From the NCBI GenBank assembly GCA_900540885.1, contig UQHJ01000004.1, forward strand, positions 10,418-74,417: DNA of 64,000 bases, written 5' to 3'. The notes under the pieces were generated by a model. It had not been told where the DNA came from, searched no databases, and saw only the letters and a program-made list of their open reading frames with translations. A program made the position numbers and the translations under genes. This document shows positions 17,214-25,125 of this stretch, piece by piece (positions within the stretch are counted from its first letter, which is position 1; every line of letters begins with the position of its first letter). Source of the stretch: an uncultured Prevotella sp. (lineage in GTDB: Bacteria > Bacteroidota > Bacteroidia > Bacteroidales > Bacteroidaceae).

Positions 17214-20183
17214 TTATTGGCCGAAGGCAATGACTCCTTTCTGACTTTTGCCGTCAACGGCTATTAGAAGCGGAGAAGTTAAGTGAATGAGGCGAATATG
17301 TTCGTTCTCAAAAGAGGCTGGCGCCGCTTCAAGCCACATTTTGTTAAATTCGTAATCCGTGTCAGCGACTGAGAGCGTAAAGTAAGGTATGCCTAACGAA
17401 GTAAGGTTTTGGAAAAAGTGCGAACCCTGACTTGCGTCAATGTGGCGTTGCTTCATTTCAGTTTCGACAATAGCGCCAACGCCTGCGATGTCAGCCCAAC
17501 GCACAGGAATGCCCAGTGCGGGGTCAGAGCTTCCCCAACGACCTGCGCCTATAAGCAGATAGTCTTTATGCTTCGTCATGAATGACGTATTCGCTTGGGC
17601 GATAAGTTGGGCGATTTCTCTACTTTGTGCTGCAGAGTAATGGTCGTTCTTGACATAAATAATGTCCTGTATACTCCTATTAATAAGGTTGCCCAATACA
17701 CGACTCGAACTAATCAACTTCGTGTGATTGCCAAAATCTGACGTATGAAAGGATTCGTTACTTATATTATTGTTAGCTATGGGACGAATTTGAAGCAGAA
17801 AGAACTCAGCGGTACTGTTGGACGTTAATTGCATGGCAAACTCTATTTCAACGTCGCGCCTCATTTCGTCTTTGCCCAATTTCATGAGTCTGTCAATAAT
17901 GTTGCTGAAGGGCAATAGGGAATGATTGAGCAGTGACTGAAAGCTTACGATGCTGCGGCCGCTCTCGGGGTGAAGACCCGGAATTATGCGATTGTTTTGC
18001 CAGTCGTAAGTAGAAAAGATGTAAGGAGCATCGGTATCGTTTCGTGGAAAGTCCTTTAGCTGCAAGCGCTTGAGATTGTAACTATCGTTGAGTGCAAGGG
18101 GGTCGTTTGCCTGTTGTAAGTTGAGTGCAATGAAAGAATCTTGCGTGTCGCTCAAGGCGTTGGCTATGGTTGCAGTCTGAAGTGGACTCTTGGGACGCTG
18201 AGGCGAAAAACGGAGCGACTTGCCACCGTCTACAATTTGTTTGCCAAGGCCCAATGCTATATTGATAACTCCGTCTTCGGCCTTCTCGTTTTCGAAAGGA
18301 TAAAAGTTGTATGAACGTGCAACGCCTGATAGGGTGGGGTAGAAGAGCGTGTCGTGCACGCTCCCGACTACCTCTTGAATAACGATTGCCATCTTCTCTT
18401 GGTCGATAAGGTTTTGGGTGGCGTTGAGGTAGTTCTTACTCTGCTTAAAAAATACAGAAGCGTAAACGCCCTTAATGGCAGCGCGTACGTTAGCTAACAT
18501 CTGCGGCTTGGGGGCATTGTGTGCTACCATGTAGGTGGAATAAACGCCTGCGAATGGCTGAAAATGAGAGTCCTCTAATAGGCTGGAGGAGCGTATCGCT
18601 AAAGGTTTTTCAACAGACGAGAGTAACGTTGTCAAATCCTCAATCACTTTTTGCGGGAGGACGGCTCTTTGAAAAGTCGCGAAGATGTCTGCATCGCTTG
18701 CATCGCTCAGCGCTATGGGGTATAGGTGATTGTCGTTCATAAACGTGTCAAATACGTCGGTGCATATAATCACCGTTTTGGGTATGTCGACTCTTATGGC
18801 TGATTCTTTGTCGTGTTGTAGCAGATACTGCTTAATAAACGAGTTCATAAAAGCCAAACCGCGTCCTTTTCCGCCTAAAGAACCTTTGCCGATGCGTGTA
18901 AAGTTATTGTAATTGTCGTAGTCCTCTTTGTGGAATACGGCCACAACCCCCGCGTGCTTCATCGTTCGATAGCGGTCAATCAGTTGGCTGATGTAAACTC
19001 TGGCCTCATGCATATTATTATATTGTGTTACGTCGTGTTGACGTAGCACTTCAGCAGGAGGAAAGATAGCGCGTGAATATAAGAAGCGCGAAATGTTGTT
19101 TTGCTCGAGATGTTGATAGAGTAGGTCGTCGGGAATGTCGTTGAGGTGGAGTTGTAGGTCTTTAAGGTTCTTAATCCTCAGCAGTTCGTGATGCGTCGAA
19201 GGGTCGGTAACCACAAAGTCGCCAAAGCCGAAATGACGTATAATAGCATTGTGTAGGTCGGTGGGGTAAGTCTTGGCGTGTTTCTGTACAAACGACAAAC
19301 CCAATTCGTTTGCAAAGCATTTGTTCGCATGGTCGGACGATTGCATGATAATCGGCAGGTGAGCATCGTTGCTCAGCAAGGCTCTTGAGAGTGCAACTCC
19401 AGCGGTGACATCTTTCTGCCCATTGCAATTAAAACTAATGTCGGTGATAACGCCCAAGAGGTTGCGGCTGTAGACGTGGCAAAGCTGTTCGGCCTCTTCG
19501 TAGCTACGGGCTAATAATACTTTGGGGCGACCGCGCATACGTAGCATCTTTAAGTGATCGTTGAGCGCTTCTTTAGCAAACTCACGGCTTTGCTCTAAGA
19601 TAGTTCGATAAAGCAGCGGAAGGGCTGAAGAGTAAAATCGCACAGAGTCTTCAACTAACACGATAGCTTGCACCCCCACTTCGTTAACGTCGTGTGGGGC
19701 GTTCATCTTGTCTTCGATGAGCTTAATAATGGCGAGTAGTAGTTCAGCGTTTCCCAACCACGAAAAGACGTAGTCGATGTTGTGCATATTTGACTCGCTG
19801 ATGCGTAGCTTCACTTCTTTCGAGAAAGGCGTAAGCATCACAATAGGCACGTTGGGGTGAAGTTTCTTAATCGGGGCTGCGAGTTTAAAGGACGCGTTGT
19901 CTGCAAGGTTGGGCATAATGATGACCAACTCAAAATGGCGGTCGGACATGATTGTCAATGCCTCCTCTTGTGTGGTGACACGCGTAAAGCGGGGTGGATA
20001 GCGCAGGTTGAGCGATGCGTATTCATTAAAAATCTCTTCGTCTACGCGTCCGTCGTCTTCAAGCATAAAGGCATCGTAAGGAGTGGCAATTAATAGCACA
20101 TTATAGATGCGTCGGTTCATGAGTGAGGCGAAGGGCGTATCGCGCATGATAGGCAAGGTGTCGTTGTAAAGGTCGTTTTTCAT
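17214..20183 (-). CDS. Receiver-like domains fused to a PEP synthase/PPDK ATP-binding domain
   Basis: 989 residues. Residues of about 25-150 and 170-325 each look like a degenerate response-regulator receiver fold (FELVIIMPNL, VPIVMLTP; then AIVLVEDSVRFYSS, RNLLGVITDISFN, PIIMQSSD). From about residue 440 to 800 follows a PPDK_N/PEP-synthase ATP-grasp domain with GSLGGKGRGLAFM, LAIRSSSLLEDS, FAGVYSTY and ALGLGKQIVDGG. The phosphohistidine swivel and the PEP-binding barrel of true PEP synthase are absent, so it cannot complete that reaction alone. It may be a phosphotransfer or sensing protein; this is inference. Similar fusions are known in Bacteroidetes without an assigned role. Alone on its transcript, behind a terminator. 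Confidence 0.8.
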   Translation of the reverse strand: MKNDLYNDTLPIMRDTPFASLMNRRIYNVLLIATPYDAFMLEDDGRVDEEIFNEYASLNLRYPPRFTRVTTQEEALTIMSDRHFELVIIMPNLADNASFKLAAPIKKLHPNVPIVMLTPFSKEVKLRISESNMHNIDYVFSWLGNAELLLAIIKLIEDKMNAPHDVNEVGVQAIVLVEDSVRFYSSALPLLYRTILEQSREFAKEALNDHLKMLRMRGRPKVLLARSYEEAEQLCHVYSRNLLGVITDISFNCNGQKDVTAGVALSRALLSNDAHLPIIMQSSDHANKCFANELGLSFVQKHAKTYPTDLHNAIIRHFGFGDFVVTDPSTHHELLRIKNLKDLQLHLNDIPDDLLYQHLEQNNISRFLYSRAIFPPAEVLRQHDVTQYNNMHEARVYISQLIDRYRTMKHAGVVAVFHKEDYDNYNNFTRIGKGSLGGKGRGLAFMNSFIKQYLLQHDKESAIRVDIPKTVIICTDVFDTFMNDNHLYPIALSDASDADIFATFQRAVLPQKVIEDLTTLLSSVEKPLAIRSSSLLEDSHFQPFAGVYSTYMVAHNAPKPQMLANVRAAIKGVYASVFFKQSKNYLNATQNLIDQEKMAIVIQEVVGSVHDTLFYPTLSGVARSYNFYPFENEKAEDGVINIALGLGKQIVDGGKSLRFSPQRPKSPLQTATIANALSDTQDSFIALNLQQANDPLALNDSYNLKRLQLKDFPRNDTDAPYIFSTYDWQNNRIIPGLHPESGRSIVSFQSLLNHSLLPFSNIIDRLMKLGKDEMRRDVEIEFAMQLTSNSTAEFFLLQIRPIANNNISNESFHTSDFGNHTKLISSSRVLGNLINRSIQDIIYVKNDHYSAAQSREIAQLIAQANTSFMTKHKDYLLIGAGRWGSSDPALGIPVRWADIAGVGAIVETEMKQRHIDASQGSHFFQNLTSLGIPYFTLSVADTDYEFNKMWLEAAPASFENEHIRLIHLTSPLLIAVDGKSQKGVIAFGQ

Positions 20184-20210
20184 AGAGTCAATGGTCGTGT
20201 TCTACTGAAA

Positions 20211-20258
20211 ATAAAAAAGACGAGCCAATACACGCGTGTGTCGTTATTGCTCGTCTTT
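20211..20258 (-). terminator. Rho-independent terminator after the lipoprotein gene
   Basis: Arms AAAGACGAGC (20216-20225) and GCTCGTCTTT (20249-20258). Read on the minus strand the stem is followed by a T-run (20211-20216). It separates the upstream minus-strand genes from the 17214-20183 gene. Confidence 0.8.
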
Positions 20259-20269
20259 AGATAGTGGTA

Positions 20270-20797
20270 TTATTGAACAGTAATCTTCTTGGTCGCTACA
20301 ACGGTAAATCCGAATTCACCACGTGAGCTGTAGGTAACTTTACCTGAGTTGTCAGGCCAAAAGCTGCTGCTTTGATCAGCTCCGCTTTCTCTCCAAAGCG
20401 TGGTGTGCGCGGAGGCATCGTACGTACCCTTGAATGTAAGCGTGTACGTGCCTGGCGTGTTGATAATGAGCGTGTCCGTTGGGTTTTGCGGCTCTTGATC
20501 GTAGATGACCACTGCCTTGTACTTCTGTGAGTTGCCTTCTGTTTCGGGGTTAATAGCCCATTCGTATTTAGCCTTGTAGAGCAGTTTTCCAATTTTGGCT
20601 TGTTGCAGTGTAGCGACAAGTTTCTCGCCCGTGTGTAAGGTCGTACTATTTGTTGAGATTTCCTTTACGGTCAAGTCGTTGAAGGTGGGTGGCGTCGAAT
20701 TGTATTTACTGCTGTGCTCGTTGTCGTCAGAGCAACTTGTAATGAACGACGTTATGGTGCACAATAAGAGTACAGAAAGTAGAAAAGTCTTTTTCAT
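20270..20797 (-). CDS. Hypothetical lipoprotein
   Basis: 175 residues. The start MKKTFLLSVLLLC and the lipobox FITSC place the lipidated Cys at residue 22, followed by SDDNE. This acidic start after Cys resembles the Bacteroidetes lipoprotein export signal for surface exposure. The rest is beta-rich and looks like an immunoglobulin-like fold (GTYTLTFKGTYDAS, ATKKITV), but I do not recognise a named family. The frame extends to 20824 over the end of the next gene; ATG 20797 is used because it gives a normal signal peptide. It starts 10 bases after the Sua5/YciO-type gene, so it is probably in the same operon. Confidence 0.75.
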   Translation of the reverse strand: MKKTFLLSVLLLCTITSFITSCSDDNEHSSKYNSTPPTFNDLTVKEISTNSTTLHTGEKLVATLQQAKIGKLLYKAKYEWAINPETEGNSQKYKAVVIYDQEPQNPTDTLIINTPGTYTLTFKGTYDASAHTTLWRESGADQSSSFWPDNSGKVTYSSRGEFGFTVVATKKITVQ

Positions 20798-20807
20798 TTT
20801 GGTTGGT

Positions 20808-21419
20808 TTACATGAGTATGCCATCGCCTTGACGTATCACTTCAAAGCTATCGTCGTGGCAGTCAATAATCGTTGTTTCGCCTAAGTAACCCATTCCTCC
20901 GTCAATGACGAGGTCAACTTGATTGCCAAAAGTCTCGTCTATTAAGTCAGGGTCAGTGCGGTAGGCATCGTCGTCATAGCCTTCAGTGGGCAACGAGGCT
21001 GTCATAAGGGGAGCATCGAGCTCGCGCAGAATATCGCGCAGAATAGGGCTGTCAGGCATTCTGATACCAATTTCGCCCGTTTTGCGTGAACGGAATATCT
21101 TGGGTAACTTGTTCTTGCCAGGAATGATAAAAGTAAAAGGCCCAGGCAAGTTGCGCTTCATTACCTTATACGTAGGCGTCGAAATGCGTGCGTATTCGCT
21201 AATCGCACTCATGTCGTAACAAATGACCGACAATGGGTGGCTGGCAGGGTTGATATTTCGAATGTTGCAGATGCGCTCAACAGCACGCTCCTTTAGTGCG
21301 TGACAACCTAATGCGTACGTTGTACCTGTAGGAAAAATGATAACTCCTCCATCACGCAGTGTGGCCACAACTTGTGCAATGCGCTCTGGTGGATTGTTTT
21401 TGTCATATAGCTTTAGCAT
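20808..21419 (-). CDS. L-threonylcarbamoyladenylate synthase family protein (Sua5/YciO/YrdC)
   Basis: 203 residues of the YrdC-like fold. The true enzyme makes threonylcarbamoyl-AMP for the t6A modification of ANN-decoding tRNAs. Visible are the N-terminal GGVIIFPTGTTYALGC nucleotide-binding region, the KxR-type RNINPASHPLSVIC, the glycine loop LPGPFTFII, and the later IGIRMPDSP and PLMTASLP. The HPLSVIC and FRSRKTGEIGIRMP pattern is closer to the YciO subgroup, whose exact function is less certain than that of TsaC/Sua5. It stands alone without tsa partners nearby. Confidence 0.85.
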   Translation of the reverse strand: MLKLYDKNNPPERIAQVVATLRDGGVIIFPTGTTYALGCHALKERAVERICNIRNINPASHPLSVICYDMSAISEYARISTPTYKVMKRNLPGPFTFIIPGKNKLPKIFRSRKTGEIGIRMPDSPILRDILRELDAPLMTASLPTEGYDDDAYRTDPDLIDETFGNQVDLVIDGGMGYLGETTIIDCHDDSFEVIRQGDGILM

Positions 21420-21454
21420 GATGAAGAATGTTAAGGTCGGGGAACTATGCGGAT

Positions 21455-22036
21455 TTAAAAAGTCTTGAGCTTCTGATAAAGGCGTTGCACTGGCAGACCG
21501 ACAACGTTGAAGTAACTGCCTTTAATCTCCTCAACGGCTACGATGCCAATCCACTCTTGAATGCCATAAGCACCCGCCTTGTCAAAGGGTAAGTAGTTGT
21601 CAACGTAAAAGTTAATCTCTTCGTCGGTTATCTCGGCAAACTTTACTTGACTCGTTACGCCAAAGTCTTCAGTACGATCAGCCGTAACGATTGTAACGCC
21701 TGTAATAACTTGGTGTGATTTACCTGAAAGCTTGTGTAACATCTCTTTGGCCTGTTCAGCCGTCTTGGGCTTGCCCATAACTTCGCCTTCAACGTACACA
21801 ATCGTGTCGGCTGTGATAAGCAGTTCATTCGGTGCCATTGACGAACGATAAGCTTGTGCTTTGTTACGTGAAATGTAACGCACGATGTCCTCGCCACGTA
21901 AAGAGTCTGGGTAACTCTCATCAATGCCAAATAAGGTGCGTACTTTAAAGTTTACTCCCATACGTTGCAGCAATTCTTTTCTGCGTGGTGAGTTGCTCGC
22001 TAATACGATGTTGTATTTTTTTAAATTGTCAAGCAT
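21455..22036 (-). CDS. maf: Maf-like nucleoside triphosphate pyrophosphatase
   Basis: 193 residues. Maf proteins hydrolyse dTTP/UTP or modified nucleotides to monophosphates and are often encoded near cell-division and envelope genes. Hallmarks are the N-terminal ILVLASNSPRRKELL-type motif (here NIVLASNSPRRKELLQ), the catalytic Asp in LLITADTIVYVEG, KPKTAEQAKEML, and FDKAGAYGIQEW near the C-terminus. Subclass (YhdE-like versus YceF-like) was not determined. The gene is 60 bases downstream of the KdsC-like gene. Confidence 0.92.
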   Translation of the reverse strand: MLDNLKKYNIVLASNSPRRKELLQRMGVNFKVRTLFGIDESYPDSLRGEDIVRYISRNKAQAYRSSMAPNELLITADTIVYVEGEVMGKPKTAEQAKEMLHKLSGKSHQVITGVTIVTADRTEDFGVTSQVKFAEITDEEINFYVDNYLPFDKAGAYGIQEWIGIVAVEEIKGSYFNVVGLPVQRLYQKLKTF

Positions 22037-22096
22037 GGCAGTCTGGTTTATGATGATTAAAGTTTTTCTTTGTTAAATTAGGTGCAATATGATTGA

Positions 22097-22615
22097 TTAC
22101 CATCCAAAAGCGCGATTGTCGGCCATCCAAAGTCCTTGAGCGCGCAATACTTGTTCAACGATGTCGCGTACACAACCGCATCCACCCTCGAGCGGACTTA
22201 CGTAGCGTGCGATATCTTTTATCTCGATAGCCGCATCGTTAGGGCAGCAAGGGCAGCCACACTTCTTCATGACTTCGTAGTCAGGTATGTCGTCGCCCAT
22301 ATAGAGCACTTCGTCGGGGCGTAATCCCTTTTGGGCCAGCCACTGGTCAAAGCATTCTATCTTTACGGCAGCTCCCATAAAGATGCTCTTGATGCCTAAT
22401 GACTCGTAGCGTTGGCGTACGATGGGACTGTTGCCTCCTGTAATGATAGCAATCTCAATGCCGTACTTTATGGCCAATTGCAATGCGTAGCCATCTTTCG
22501 TGTTTGCCGTTCGACAAGGTTGTCCACCTTCTATTAGCAAAACATTGCTGGTGCTTAACACACCGTCAACGTCAAAGGCTAAGGCTCGTATCTTTCGTAA
22601 GTCGTAGTTAATCAT
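22097..22615 (-). CDS. KdsC-like HAD phosphatase (3-deoxy-D-manno-octulosonate 8-phosphate phosphatase family)
   Basis: 172 residues, the cap-less HAD subclass typical of KdsC, which makes Kdo for lipopolysaccharide. The nucleophile motif is FDVDGVLS, motif II is IITGGNS, and motif IV is YMGDDIPDYEVM. The late CGCPCCPNDA and GGCGCVRDIVE match the KdsC C-terminus. The start overlaps the stop of the upstream Rossmann gene by 8 bases, showing translational coupling. The exact substrate (Kdo-8-phosphate or another sugar phosphate) is inferred from family. Confidence 0.87.
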   Translation of the reverse strand: MINYDLRKIRALAFDVDGVLSTSNVLLIEGGQPCRTANTKDGYALQLAIKYGIEIAIITGGNSPIVRQRYESLGIKSIFMGAAVKIECFDQWLAQKGLRPDEVLYMGDDIPDYEVMKKCGCPCCPNDAAIEIKDIARYVSPLEGGCGCVRDIVEQVLRAQGLWMADNRAFGW

Positions 22616-23393
22616 GCTCGCTTTGGCTATGTTGGTGAATGCTTTGGCTCATTAATCGGTATATCTCCTGAAGTTCAGCCTCGTCAGCTAATTCGCGAAG
22701 TTGCTCGTTCATGACCTTCTCGTCCCACCTCTTGGCAGGACCCGTCTGTGCCTCGGTAGGGGAGAGGTGGTGGAGCTTTTGCGCTGTCTCGTCAATGATG
22801 GGGAGCAAGACAGTGGGGGCGATGCCGTTCTTTTCGAGTAGGTGGTAAGCCAATGTACAACAATGGTTGGTAAAGTTGTTGGCAAATACGGCTGCTAAGT
22901 GCAACTTCTTGCGCTTGGCAGAGTCAAGCGGATATATCGTGTCTGATAGTTCGTTCGCTAAGTCCTCTACCATTTTAAACGATTGAGGTGTGTTGCCTTC
23001 AACGAAAAGCGGGATCGTTTTAAAGTCAATGTCCTTGTCTTTGCTCAGTGTCATCATGGGATAGAGTACACCGCACTGAACGCTTTGGGGAAATACAGAG
23101 ATTGGAACACTCCCTGCTGTGTGAATCCATGTTCCCTTCCTCGCATGAATGTTTTGCGAAAGTTGTTGTATAACAGAAACTAAGGAATCGTCTTTTAAAG
23201 CAAAGAGGTAAATGTCGCTTTTGGGCAGTAAATCAGTATGATTGATAGCACGGGGACAACCGATAGCTTCGGCTAAAGTCTGTGCGTGTTCTATGTTGCG
23301 GCTATAAACGGCATCAATGGTGTGTCCTACCTTTATGAATGCTTTTGATAGCAACGTCGCCACGTTTCCCGAACCTAATATACTGATATTCAT
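22608..23393 (-). CDS. Rossmann-like/DUF2520 domain oxidoreductase
   Basis: 261 residues. The N-terminal NAD(P)-binding motif ISILGSGNVATLLSKAF is followed by a Rossmann domain and a helical C-terminal DUF2520 domain (LHLAAVFANNFTNHC, LLPIIDETAQKL, TGPAKRWDEKV). The fold is related to 6-phosphogluconate dehydrogenase and F420-dependent NADP reductase. The substrate is unknown. In Bacteroidales it is commonly beside the KdsC-like and Maf genes, as here. A TAACTTTG box lies about 45 bases upstream of the ATG. Confidence 0.85.
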   Translation of the reverse strand: MNISILGSGNVATLLSKAFIKVGHTIDAVYSRNIEHAQTLAEAIGCPRAINHTDLLPKSDIYLFALKDDSLVSVIQQLSQNIHARKGTWIHTAGSVPISVFPQSVQCGVLYPMMTLSKDKDIDFKTIPLFVEGNTPQSFKMVEDLANELSDTIYPLDSAKRKKLHLAAVFANNFTNHCCTLAYHLLEKNGIAPTVLLPIIDETAQKLHHLSPTEAQTGPAKRWDEKVMNEQLRELADEAELQEIYRLMSQSIHQHSQSEHD

Positions 23394-23434
23394 GTCAATG
23401 CTTGTGTAATTGCTTTTCTTCTATCGTTTTGCTG

Positions 23435-23442
23435 CAAAGTTA
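23435..23442 (-). promoter_or_regulatory. -7 promoter box TAACTTTG for the DUF2520-kdsC-like-maf genes
   Basis: The minus strand reads TAACTTTG, a full match to TAnnTTTG. A TTG lies about 16 bases further upstream (23459-23461), somewhat closer than the usual 19-21. Confidence 0.55.
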
Positions 23443-23541
23443 TTATTTTATTTTACAACAAGGGGCGTTCGCTGCATTTTTTTCGTTCGTGGCTCTTGAT
23501 ATACAGAGGAATATAAGGCATTTTTTTAGGGTGGTGAATAT

Positions 23542-23705
23542 AAACTGCAATTTGTCTGCCTAATTGGGGGGCGGGTTAATTGGGGGGCGGGTTTTTAACC
23601 CGCGGCAGCAGCAGGCTTGAACATCTACTTATAGTCGCTAAGCGACTATAAGCAACCTGCTGCTGCCGCGGGTTACAAACCCGCCCCCCAATTAGGCAGA
23701 TAAAA
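23542..23705. repeat. Intergenic palindrome with AAACTGCAATTT border (element B), overlapping the 3' end of the ArgE-like gene
   Basis: The element opens AAACTGCAATTTGTCTGCC. Outer arms TAATTGGGGGGCGGG and CCCGCCCCCCAATTA flank AACCCGCGGCAGCAGCAGG and its complement. The centre is a small perfect hairpin, TTATAGTCGCTAAGCGACTATAA. The left arm carries a duplicated TTAATTGGGGGGCGGG unit. The right border of element D (AAATTGCAGTTT) is missing here; instead the sequence runs into coding sequence, and the stop codon of the minus-strand ArgE-like gene (23692-23694) is made of element sequence. The rest of the 23394-23541 gap holds only the promoter. Confidence 0.85.
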
Positions 23706-24753
23706 TTTTAATGTACATTTCTGTAGCCTCACGTATTTCGCTGAGGGTGATGAACTCTTCGGCAGTGTGAGAGCGGGCAGAGTCACCTGGGCCCATTTTG
23801 AATGAGGGGAAGCGCATGAGGGCTTGATCACTTAGCGTGGGCGAACCGAAGGGAGTTCGACCTTCGGCAATGGCGGCTTGTACAATGGGGTGATTGATGT
23901 CGATGTGTGAGGAGTGCAAGCGTGTAGAACGAGGCAGGATGTCGCAGTCGGGTAGGTGTTGACGGATAATGCTTAAAAGCTCTTCGTTGGTGTAACATTC
24001 GTTGGCGCGCACATCTACTACAAACTGACACGTGTCGGGCACAACATTGTGCTGTGTGCCAGCATTCACCATGGTAACGGACATCTTGACAGGACCTAAT
24101 AAGTCTGTCTGTTGCTCGAACTGATAGGTGCGGAACCATTCGATGCAAGGTAGAGCCTTATAAATGGCATTCACTCCTTCGTTACGTGCAGCGTGGCCCG
24201 AACGGCCGTGCGTAGTGCAGTCGAGTACCATAAGTCCCTTCTCGGCTACGGCAGGTTGCATGCCAGTCGGCTCGCCCACGATCGCTACATCGATGGGAGG
24301 CAATAAGGGAAGTACAGACTCTATGCCGTTCTTGCCCGATACTTCCTCTTCGGCTGAGGCCAGAAAGATGAGGTGATAGGGGAGCGTAGCGTCGTCCTTT
24401 AAGGCCAAAAACACTTGCATTAGCGTTACCAATCCGCCGCCACAGTCATTGCTGCCGAGTCCATAAAGGCGGTCGTTCTCAATGGTAGGCGTGAAAGGGT
24501 CGTGCACCCATGAAGCAGCAGGCTTTACCGTGTCGATGTGTGCATTGAGCAGTAGGGTAGGGTGGTTGCCTTTTGGCACTGGTTGTTCGCACCACACGTT
24601 GTTGTGGTGGCGCTTGGGGTTCGCGCCTTGTGCTGTAAGGTAGTTGAATATAAAGTCGGCTGCGGCCTCCTCATCACGACTAATAGAGGGAATACGTATC
24701 AACGCTTTCAAAACGTCAATAGCATTGTGCGTTAGCGTTTCAGTCGATATCAT
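23692..24753 (-). CDS. M20 family metallo-deacylase (ArgE-like)
   Basis: 353 residues of the ArgE/DapE/ACY1 family, two-zinc amidohydrolases; in Bacteroidetes the close family acts on N-acyl arginine-pathway intermediates. Metal ligands and catalytic residues are visible as LNAHIDTVKP, LGSNDCGGG, SAEEEVSGKNG (the general base Glu), VGEPTG, and a late His in RSHTAEEF. The dimerisation domain starts near GRSGHAARNEG. ATG 24753 is preferred to the upstream TTG at 24759. The last codons (LSA-stop) come from the palindromic element B. No other arginine genes are nearby. Confidence 0.88.
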   Translation of the reverse strand: MISTETLTHNAIDVLKALIRIPSISRDEEAAADFIFNYLTAQGANPKRHHNNVWCEQPVPKGNHPTLLLNAHIDTVKPAASWVHDPFTPTIENDRLYGLGSNDCGGGLVTLMQVFLALKDDATLPYHLIFLASAEEEVSGKNGIESVLPLLPPIDVAIVGEPTGMQPAVAEKGLMVLDCTTHGRSGHAARNEGVNAIYKALPCIEWFRTYQFEQQTDLLGPVKMSVTMVNAGTQHNVVPDTCQFVVDVRANECYTNEELLSIIRQHLPDCDILPRSTRLHSSHIDINHPIVQAAIAEGRTPFGSPTLSDQALMRFPSFKMGPGDSARSHTAEEFITLSEIREATEMYIKILSA

Positions 24754-24859
24754 AAGCAAGAAGATTAACGGAAAAGATTAACGGAAAAAATAATGAAGAG
24801 ATGAACGGACGATGAATGAGACGTTAATGCTTAAAGCCAAACGTAATGTGAAGATATTA

Positions 24860-25040
24860 GGGTGGTTCTAAAAATTCTGTTTTTAGAGTTCTGCTATTCT
24901 GAAATGTGATTTGTACGCTCTCGAAAGTGTCTTTTTGAAAGTTTGTTCGGTCACATAGCCCGCTATGCTCCCTCACAAACTTTCAAAAATACACTTCCGA
25001 TAGCGCACAAATCCCTATTTCAGAATTATTAGAACCACCC
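24860..25040. mobile_element. 181-bp MITE, copy 1
   Basis: A non-coding palindromic element with terminal inverted repeats GGGTGGTTCTAA / TTAGAACCACCC. Its inner arms are also mutually complementary (GAAAGTTTGT with ACAAACTTTC). It differs from the copy at 48237-48417 (opposite orientation) at a single base inside one terminal repeat. ATTA occurs directly on both sides (24856-24859 and 25041-25044), consistent with a 4-bp target duplication. It must be moved by a transposase encoded elsewhere. The rest of 24754-25125 holds AT-rich sequence and the tdh terminator. Confidence 0.88.
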
Positions 25041-25063
25041 ATTAATGTCTCGTCAGCGTTTTC

Positions 25064-25107
25064 AAAAAAACGCGAACGTTCGCGTTGGCGAACATTCGCG
25101 TTGATGC
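25064..25107 (-). terminator. Terminator downstream of tdh
   Basis: An 18-base perfect palindrome centred on CGCGAACGTTCGCG (25069-25086), with a second partial copy of the arm at about 25088-25103. On the minus strand it is followed by a T-run (25064-25070). Confidence 0.7.
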
Positions 25108-25125
25108 GTTTAGCGGAGTTGGTGT

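Noticed and set aside
17214..20183. Complete phosphoenolpyruvate synthase (ppsA)
   Set aside because: Only the ATP-binding N-terminal half is present; the phosphohistidine and PEP-binding domains are missing.
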